Shown here in pieces: positions 58,947-64,000 of a stretch of DNA of 64,000 nt. The translations under genes were made by a program, and so were the position numbers. Where the stretch lies: contig NZ_JAPPRJ010000005.1 in the NCBI RefSeq assembly GCF_026672545.1, positions 1 through 64,000 on the forward strand. The letters are read 5' to 3'. Below the pieces are notes generated by a model, which made no database searches, was not told where the DNA came from, and saw only the letters and a program-made list of their open reading frames with translations. The DNA is from Rhizobium sp. SL86. GTDB lineage: Bacteria > Pseudomonadota > Alphaproteobacteria > Rhizobiales > Rhizobiaceae. Position 1 is the stretch's first letter, and every line of letters starts with the position of its first letter.

Positions 58947-60218
58947 CTATTCTGGAACTGAACGTTGGCCAGTCGACCTGTTTCGCAGCAGGATAAACAG
59001 GACACCGCTGGCCAGAAGTGCTGCCGCATAAATCACCAACCCGGGCCCATAACTCTGCAAATGCGCGCGGCTTAGTGGAAGAAGCGTTGCGCCAAGTGCA
59101 GCGCCGAATTGAAACACCGCAAAGATGGTGCCGTAGATTCGACCGAACGCCGCCAGACCGAAATTGCGCTTGATAATGTAGCTCAAAACATCGAACTCCG
59201 CCCCATAGACCAGGCCGATCAGGATGGCGGAGACAAAGACCAGACCGCCTGCTGGTCCGGAGGCATAGATGAGGCACGCGGCCGCACCGCCGATGCAGAC
59301 GGCGCTCATCAGACGCTTTGCCGGCAGGTAATCCAGAAGAACGCCGGAGAGGAAGCGACCGAGCAAGACTGCGATACCAAAGACGGATTGCACGAAGGCG
59401 GCGTTTTGCGGTGTCAGGCCACCATCGATCAAAAGTGAGATCTGGTTGGTGACGAGCCCGGTATTGACGAAGCCAAGCAGGAAAAAAGCGAGCGCCAGAA
59501 CGATGAATTCGCGTGTTTTGGCGAGCGCCCTGAAGTCAGCCGCATCCCCCGCCCCAGCCGCCTGTTGGCGACCCGAAGCTATGGCGGCCGGCGCTTCCTG
59601 GAGAAATAGGACATTGATGGGCAGCACCACGAGCGCCACGATGATACCGAGGCTGACATAGGCCAATTGCACCGAGCCGTTGAGGATAGCAAACGTGATC
59701 AGCGGTGGAAGCAGAGCCGCACCCAGGCCAATACCACCATTGGCGATGCCGATAGCCAAGCCGAGCCGCCGTTCAAACCAGGTGCTGACCACCCGCAGAT
59801 AGGAGACCGGCCACAAACCGATGCCCAGCAGCGGCAAGACTGCATACATGATGTAGAAGCCGGTAACATTGCCGGAGAGAAAATACATGCCGCCCAAACC
59901 AAGCGCGAACGTAACGCTTGATGCCAGAACGATCGGCCGGGTGCCGAAGCGATCGATCAGGTAGCCCTGAATGGGTGAAATTACCATGATCATCAGAGAC
60001 ACGATGGTTGCGGCAAAGAGAATCGATGGTTTCGACCAGCCAAACGTGCGCGACAAAGGTTCGACGAACACACCGAACAAAAACAGCAGAATGGTGCTTG
60101 GGCCGAACACCAGTCCCACGGTGGCCGCTGTTGTGGCGCCGATGGCCTGACGGCTTGTGTCTTTCAACAGGGGAACCCCTCCACTCCCCGGCGCGGCTGC
60201 AATTGCATTGTTGGTCAT
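58947..60218 (-). CDS. Major facilitator superfamily transporter
   Basis: A 423-residue protein with about twelve hydrophobic helices. The MFS loop 2-3 motif appears as GYLIDRFGTRPIVL and the loop 8-9 equivalent as GVLLDYLPAKRLM. The pattern (oxalate/formate or monocarboxylate branch, with GWSKPSI near the first loop) suggests an organic-acid carrier. It is the last gene of a minus-strand group with the molybdenum hydroxylase, so it may move that enzyme's substrate or product. Confidence 0.88.
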   Translation of the reverse strand: MTNNAIAAAPGSGGVPLLKDTSRQAIGATTAATVGLVFGPSTILLFLFGVFVEPLSRTFGWSKPSILFAATIVSLMIMVISPIQGYLIDRFGTRPIVLASSVTFALGLGGMYFLSGNVTGFYIMYAVLPLLGIGLWPVSYLRVVSTWFERRLGLAIGIANGGIGLGAALLPPLITFAILNGSVQLAYVSLGIIVALVVLPINVLFLQEAPAAIASGRQQAAGAGDAADFRALAKTREFIVLALAFFLLGFVNTGLVTNQISLLIDGGLTPQNAAFVQSVFGIAVLLGRFLSGVLLDYLPAKRLMSAVCIGGAAACLIYASGPAGGLVFVSAILIGLVYGAEFDVLSYIIKRNFGLAAFGRIYGTIFAVFQFGAALGATLLPLSRAHLQSYGPGLVIYAAALLASGVLFILLRNRSTGQRSVPE

Positions 60219-60288
60219 ATTGTCTCCCTCCCGATGACAAATGATGGACTGGCAAATGGGCCGGCCAGTCCCGCGGCCTTTTTCTCCA

Positions 60289-61089
60289 TCAGCTTTTCAG
60301 GTGAACGACCGCCCTGTGCGCAAGAACCCGAATAAGGTTTTCGCGGTAGGCGCGCGAACCGAAGCGATCCTCGAATATGTCGAGATCATCAAAGCCAAGG
60401 CTGGCGAGCTCTTCCACCGGTGCACCGGCGTTCAGCAATCGCTCCATATCTTCGCAGCGAAACGCCCCCTGACCCGATGCCCCGGTAATCCCTGTCCGGT
60501 AAAAGCCGCCGGTGCGGGCGATGAATACGCCCGCCATGGCATAGCCGGATGCCGGATGAGGAAACTTTTCGTAACGCGCTGCGTCTGGCGCCCCAAAGCT
60601 GATAGCGGTCACCAGTTCATGCTCATCCAGCGCAGTTTCAAACATACCGCAGAGAAAATCAGCCACCGCGATGGAGCGGGTTTCGGTGTGAATGCTCGCA
60701 TCGAGTGCCACCAGTGCCGCCGGGTAATCGGCTGCCGGGTCATTATTGGCGACCGAGCCGCCAATCGTGCCACGATTGCGCACATGCCGGTCGCCGATCT
60801 GGCGGGCGAGATCGCAGATAGCCGGGCAGATGGCCCGCAGGGCGGCATCTTCGGCAATCCGGGCATGTGTGACAGCGGCACCGATGCTCACCCGACGCCC
60901 CTCAATCGTAACATCGCACATGCCGGGAAGGCTCGTTACATCGAGAAGGTCAGATGGCAAGGTAAGACCGAGCTTCATCGACGGCAGAAGGGTCATGCCG
61001 CCGGAGATATATTTTGCATCATCGCAGCTTTGCAGAATGGCCCGCCGGTGTTCATGGGAAACAAGGCGGTGATAGGTGAACGGTCTCAT
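60289..61089 (-). CDS. Molybdenum hydroxylase FAD-binding subunit (CoxM/CutM-like)
   Basis: A 266-residue medium subunit. The FAD-binding motifs of the family are KYISGGMTLLPSMKLGL (AGG.SL-type) and RNRGTIGGSVANNDPAADYPAALVAL (TIGG-type). It carries electrons from the iron-sulfur subunit to the final acceptor. ATG 61089 gives the standard start (MRPFTYHRLVS). It follows the 2Fe-2S subunit gene by 19 bases. Confidence 0.92.
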   Translation of the reverse strand: MRPFTYHRLVSHEHRRAILQSCDDAKYISGGMTLLPSMKLGLTLPSDLLDVTSLPGMCDVTIEGRRVSIGAAVTHARIAEDAALRAICPAICDLARQIGDRHVRNRGTIGGSVANNDPAADYPAALVALDASIHTETRSIAVADFLCGMFETALDEHELVTAISFGAPDAARYEKFPHPASGYAMAGVFIARTGGFYRTGITGASGQGAFRCEDMERLLNAGAPVEELASLGFDDLDIFEDRFGSRAYRENLIRVLAHRAVVHLKS

Positions 61090-61108
61090 TCTCTTTCTCC
61101 GCTTGTCA

Positions 61109-61594
61109 TTATGCCACCTGCTCGGGCGCACTGAGACAGCCCGCAGCATCCAGAATGGCGGTGATGATGTTCTGGTAACCCGTGCAACGACACAGATTGC
61201 CTTTGAGCGCATGGGCCACCGTCTCACGCGTCAGCCGGCTGCCTTCGCGTTCGATCAGGTCAATGGCGGTAATCACCAGGCCAGCGGTGCAATAACCGCA
61301 TTGCAGGGCATGATGTCGGTGAAAAGCATCTTGTACCGCATGAAGTGTCACGCCATTTGACACGCCCTCGATGGTCGTTACCGCTTTCCCATGCGCCTGC
61401 ACGGCAAGCATGGTGCAGGACTTCACGGTGTCACCATCCACAGAAACCACGCAAGCGCCGCACTGCGTCGTGTCGCAGCCAACATGGGTGCCCGTCAGCC
61501 CGAGATCCTCCCGCAGAAAGGAAACCAGCAGCTGATGATCCTCAACAGCGCGGCGGACACTTTTGCCATTGATGGACAGTTCAATGTCAGACAT
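61109..61594 (-). CDS. Molybdenum hydroxylase 2Fe-2S subunit (CoxS/CutS-like)
   Basis: A 161-residue small subunit. The N-terminal plant-type cluster uses CDTTQCGAC... SCTML (four Cys), the C-terminal helical cluster uses LQCGYCTAG and NLCRCTGY. The text THVGCDTTQCGACVV is highly typical. ATG 61594 (MSDIELSINGK) is chosen over the slightly longer frame. It links the molybdenum centre to the FAD subunit. Confidence 0.95.
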   Translation of the reverse strand: MSDIELSINGKSVRRAVEDHQLLVSFLREDLGLTGTHVGCDTTQCGACVVSVDGDTVKSCTMLAVQAHGKAVTTIEGVSNGVTLHAVQDAFHRHHALQCGYCTAGLVITAIDLIEREGSRLTRETVAHALKGNLCRCTGYQNIITAILDAAGCLSAPEQVA

Positions 61595-61620
61595 GGATTT
61601 TCCTCCTCCCGGGGTCGCTC

Positions 61621-62061
61621 TCACGCTGCTGTGGCGATGTCGGAAATGCGATCGAAGAATTGCTGGGATAGCTTGCGGGATGTGGATTCGATCAACCGTC
61701 CACCGAGCTGCGCGAGCTTTCCGCCCACACTTGCATCAACCGCGTAATGTACCATGGTGCCATCGTCCTGCTCTTGCAAGCGAACATTGGCGCCGCCTTT
61801 GGCAAAGCCTGCTATTCCACCATTTCCTTCACCAGCGATACGGTAGCTTTCTGGTGCCTGCACATCGAGAAGCTGCACCCGGCCGCTGAACTTTGCCTTG
61901 ACCGGACCAATGGAAACCGTAACCGTTGCCGTATATCCGTCATCGACGGCCTCAAGCGTCTGGCAGCCGGGAATGGCCTGGCGCAGAACCTCGGGATCGT
62001 TGATAAGCGCCCAGACTTGCGCACGCGGACGGGGTACGAAGAAACTTCCCTCAAGATTCAT
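61621..62061 (-). CDS. CoxG-like SRPBCC family protein
   Basis: A 146-residue protein of the CO-dehydrogenase-subunit-G family (MNLEGSFFVPRPRAQVWALINDPEVLRQAIPGCQ; VKAKFSGRVQL; DASVGGKLAQLGGRLIESTSRKLSQQFF). CoxG-like proteins accompany molybdenum hydroxylases and help anchor the enzyme to the membrane or supply quinone contact. The start overlaps the large-subunit stop by 4 bases. Confidence 0.88.
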   Translation of the reverse strand: MNLEGSFFVPRPRAQVWALINDPEVLRQAIPGCQTLEAVDDGYTATVTVSIGPVKAKFSGRVQLLDVQAPESYRIAGEGNGGIAGFAKGGANVRLQEQDDGTMVHYAVDASVGGKLAQLGGRLIESTSRKLSQQFFDRISDIATAA

Positions 62062-64000
62062 GATTGTCTTCCTTTCATTTCATCGCGCTGGCTGGCAGCC
62101 GAATGGATCGCATCCCAAAGACGGCCAGCGGTCACAGGCATCTGGAGATCGGTGACACCGAGGGGGCGCACGGCATCGAGAATGGCGTTGACGATAGCGG
62201 CAGGCGTTCCAATGGTTCCGGATTCGCCAATACCCTTGACACCCAACACGTTGGTGGCGCTTGGAATTTCGATGAGTTTGGATTGGATGAACGGCATATG
62301 CTCTGCGCGCGGCAGGCAGTAGTCCATCAGCGAGCCGGTGGTAAGCTGCCCACTCTCGTCATAAACCATCTCCTCGCACAGCGCCTGACCGATGCCCTGC
62401 GCACAGCCGCCATGGATTTGCCCCTCACAAATCATCGGGTTGAGCGCTCGCCCCACGTCATCGACACATATGAAGCGATCGATGTGGATCTCACCCGTTT
62501 CCGGCGTCACCTCGACTTCGCAGACCTGGCAGCCGTTTGGAAAATTCGGCTGCGCGCCGGGTTTGCCCGCCGAGGTTCCCTCCCCGTAAAGCCCCAGTGA
62601 AAAGCGCATGACGGGACCGGCTGGCAGGTAGAAGAACCGTGCAACCTCCTTGAGCGAAATGGTTTGGTTGGAGTTGCGCGTGCGAAACAGGCCATCGGCA
62701 AACTCGATGTCGCTTTCCTCCACTTTCAGGAGAACGGCGGCCATTTTTGACGCCTTCAGAATGAGATCGTCCGCCGCCTTGCGCAGTGCAGTGCCGCCCA
62801 GCATGGAGCTGCGGGCCGCAAAAGTGCCTCGGCCGATCAGCACCTTGTCGGTGTCGCCCTGAACATAGCGAATGTCCTTCATGTCAATGGAGAGCCATTC
62901 GGACACCAGCTGGCTGAACACGGTGGCATGACCCTGACCGTGCGAATGGGTTCCGGCAAGAATCGTCAGCGTGCCGGACGGATCAAAGCGGATCTCCATC
63001 CGCTCGTTCATAACGCCTGCCACCTCGATATAGGAGGTGATGGAACGGCCCCGCAGACGCCCCGCCCGTTCGCTTGCTACGCGGCGCGCGGCAAAGCCAT
63101 CCCAATCGGCAAGCTCCGCGCACTCATTGGCAAGGCGCGGAAAATCACCACTGTCATAGGTCAGCCCTGCCCCATTGGCATAGGGCATCTGCTCCGGAGA
63201 CACGTAATTGCGCGCCCGGATTTCACGCGGATCGAGCCGCAGCGTCGAGGCCGCCTCATCCATCAGCCGTTCGATGACAAACGCCGCCTCAGGCCGACCC
63301 GCTCCACGGTAGACGGAGAGCGGCGCGATATTGGTGAAGACGGCATTGGTTTCCAGATTGACGGCGGGAATCACGTAGGTGCCCGGCAGAAGCTGCATGG
63401 AAAAGAAAAGCGGCGGCGTAGCGGTGCCCCAGAAATAGGCGCCCAGATTGTGATAGGCGCGAACGCGAAGCCCCAGAATGCGGCCCGCAGCATCGAGCGC
63501 CATCTCGGCATGCGCCGTCTGGCCCCGTCCTTGCGTATCCGTCTGCATGGCTTCGCTGCGTGTCGCGATCCATTTGACCGGCCGGCCCACGCGCCGCGAT
63601 GCCCAGAGAACCAGCCCATCTTCAGGGTGCATATGCGCCTTCAGACCGAAGCCGCCGCCGACATCGGGTGAGATAACCCGCAATGACGCTTCCGGAATGT
63701 TGAGGACGAGCGATGCAAGGATACGGCGAAAACCGTGCGGATCCTGCGAGCTGGTATGCAGCGTATAATGATCCTCGCCCGCATTGTAGTCACCGATACA
63801 GCCGCGTGGCTCCAGCGAAAACGGCGCAACACGGCCGCTGACGAAACGGCGTTGAACAACGACATGTGCCGCCTCGAAAGCCTTTGCCGTCTGCTCGGCA
63901 TCGCCGAATTTCAGGGTCACGGATCGATTTCCGGTGGGGCAATCCTCCCACAGAACGGGCGCTTTGGGGTCTAGCGCCGCCTGCGCATCCACCACGGCGG
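62058..64000 (-). CDS. Molybdenum hydroxylase large (molybdopterin-binding) subunit, 5' end beyond window
   Basis: At least 647 codons of a xanthine-dehydrogenase/aldehyde-oxidase-type large subunit; the frame is still open at the window edge, and the family is about 780 residues. Cofactor motifs include GGGFGLKAHMHPEDGLVLW, SVYRGAGRPEAAFVIERLMD, GTHSHGQGHATVFSQLV and the catalytic Glu in GVKGIGESGTIGTPAAIVNAI. The active-site loop reads YRGAGRPEA, not the AYRCSFR of true CO dehydrogenase, so CO is unlikely. The substrate is probably an N-heterocycle or aldehyde but cannot be named. Confidence 0.92.
   Translation of the reverse strand, partial: AVVDAQAALDPKAPVLWEDCPTGNRSVTLKFGDAEQTAKAFEAAHVVVQRRFVSGRVAPFSLEPRGCIGDYNAGEDHYTLHTSSQDPHGFRRILASLVLNIPEASLRVISPDVGGGFGLKAHMHPEDGLVLWASRRVGRPVKWIATRSEAMQTDTQGRGQTAHAEMALDAAGRILGLRVRAYHNLGAYFWGTATPPLFFSMQLLPGTYVIPAVNLETNAVFTNIAPLSVYRGAGRPEAAFVIERLMDEAASTLRLDPREIRARNYVSPEQMPYANGAGLTYDSGDFPRLANECAELADWDGFAARRVASERAGRLRGRSITSYIEVAGVMNERMEIRFDPSGTLTILAGTHSHGQGHATVFSQLVSEWLSIDMKDIRYVQGDTDKVLIGRGTFAARSSMLGGTALRKAADDLILKASKMAAVLLKVEESDIEFADGLFRTRNSNQTISLKEVARFFYLPAGPVMRFSLGLYGEGTSAGKPGAQPNFPNGCQVCEVEVTPETGEIHIDRFICVDDVGRALNPMICEGQIHGGCAQGIGQALCEEMVYDESGQLTTGSLMDYCLPRAEHMPFIQSKLIEIPSATNVLGVKGIGESGTIGTPAAIVNAILDAVRPLGVTDLQMPVTAGRLWDAIHSAASQRDEMKGRQS

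Noticed and set aside
60289..64000. Aerobic CO dehydrogenase (coxMSL)
   Set aside because: The large subunit has YRGAGRPEA at the active-site loop where form I CO dehydrogenase has AYRCSFR, and no cox maturation genes such as coxD/E are seen.
1..64000. CRISPR arrays, rRNA or tRNA genes
   Set aside because: No regularly spaced repeats and no recognisable rRNA or tRNA sequences were seen on either strand.

Overview
The window looks like part of a large low-copy plasmid from a member of the Rhizobiales (Rhizobium/Agrobacterium/Ensifer type). The main evidence is a complete repABC replication and partition locus (about 31.7-35.4 kb, minus strand) facing away from traI-trbBCDEJKLFGHI (35.7-46.0 kb, plus strand). 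This is the layout of Ti, Ri and symbiotic plasmids, and two TraR-box-like palindromes lie between the two arms. Base composition is high in G+C apart from short regulatory stretches. No rRNA, tRNA or CRISPR array was seen.

Layout. 0-8 kb: a Dpp/Opp-type peptide ABC transporter (substrate-binding protein cut by the window edge, two permeases, two ATPases), two M20 metallo-amidohydrolases and a class I aminotransferase, which together would import and dismantle an amide-linked amino acid compound. 8.2-9.8 kb: a broken DUF2285 gene next to a decayed IS6-family element. 9.8-18.9 kb: two CrtI-like FAD oxidoreductases, a metal-dependent cyclase/amidohydrolase, a MarR regulator and a two-gene indolepyruvate:ferredoxin oxidoreductase, with related AT-rich palindromes upstream of two of the transcription units. 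19-24.1 kb: IS6 and IS66-type transposases, then a Phd/VapC-like toxin-antitoxin pair overlapping a tyrosine recombinase. 24.3-31.3 kb: two cobalamin riboswitches, one before metE plus a thioesterase gene, one before nrdHIEF. These are B12-independent replacements for B12-dependent enzymes. The nrdE-nrdF junction carries an internal deletion that should inactivate both genes.

31.7-46.0 kb: the plasmid backbone. A counter-transcribed RNA between repB and repC can be recognised with its promoter and terminator. The expected traR does not follow trbI; an IS5-type transposase remnant lies there instead. 46.6-53.2 kb (minus strand): an apparent operon with a C-terminal maleylacetate reductase fragment, a Liv-type ABC transporter, a hydroxyquinol-type intradiol dioxygenase and a small tautomerase-like protein. 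Its 5' end has been replaced by the start of a DUF3991/toprim gene. 54.3-55.3 kb: a strong promoter, a short predicted RNA with a perfect terminator hairpin, then a DUF3800 gene. 55.6-56.2 kb: a ParDE-like toxin-antitoxin pair. 56.5-58.3 kb: an ISL3-family element with matching inverted repeats and a frameshifted transposase. 58.9-64 kb: an MFS transporter and a three-subunit molybdenum hydroxylase with a CoxG-like accessory protein; the large subunit runs off the window.

Overall the plasmid combines catabolic modules (peptide-like compounds, aryl pyruvates, hydroxyquinol, an unknown hydroxylase substrate) and B12-stress genes around a Ti-like replication and mating backbone. Insertion sequences mark most of the module joints. 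Gene families are assigned from recognisable motifs and gene order, without database searches.
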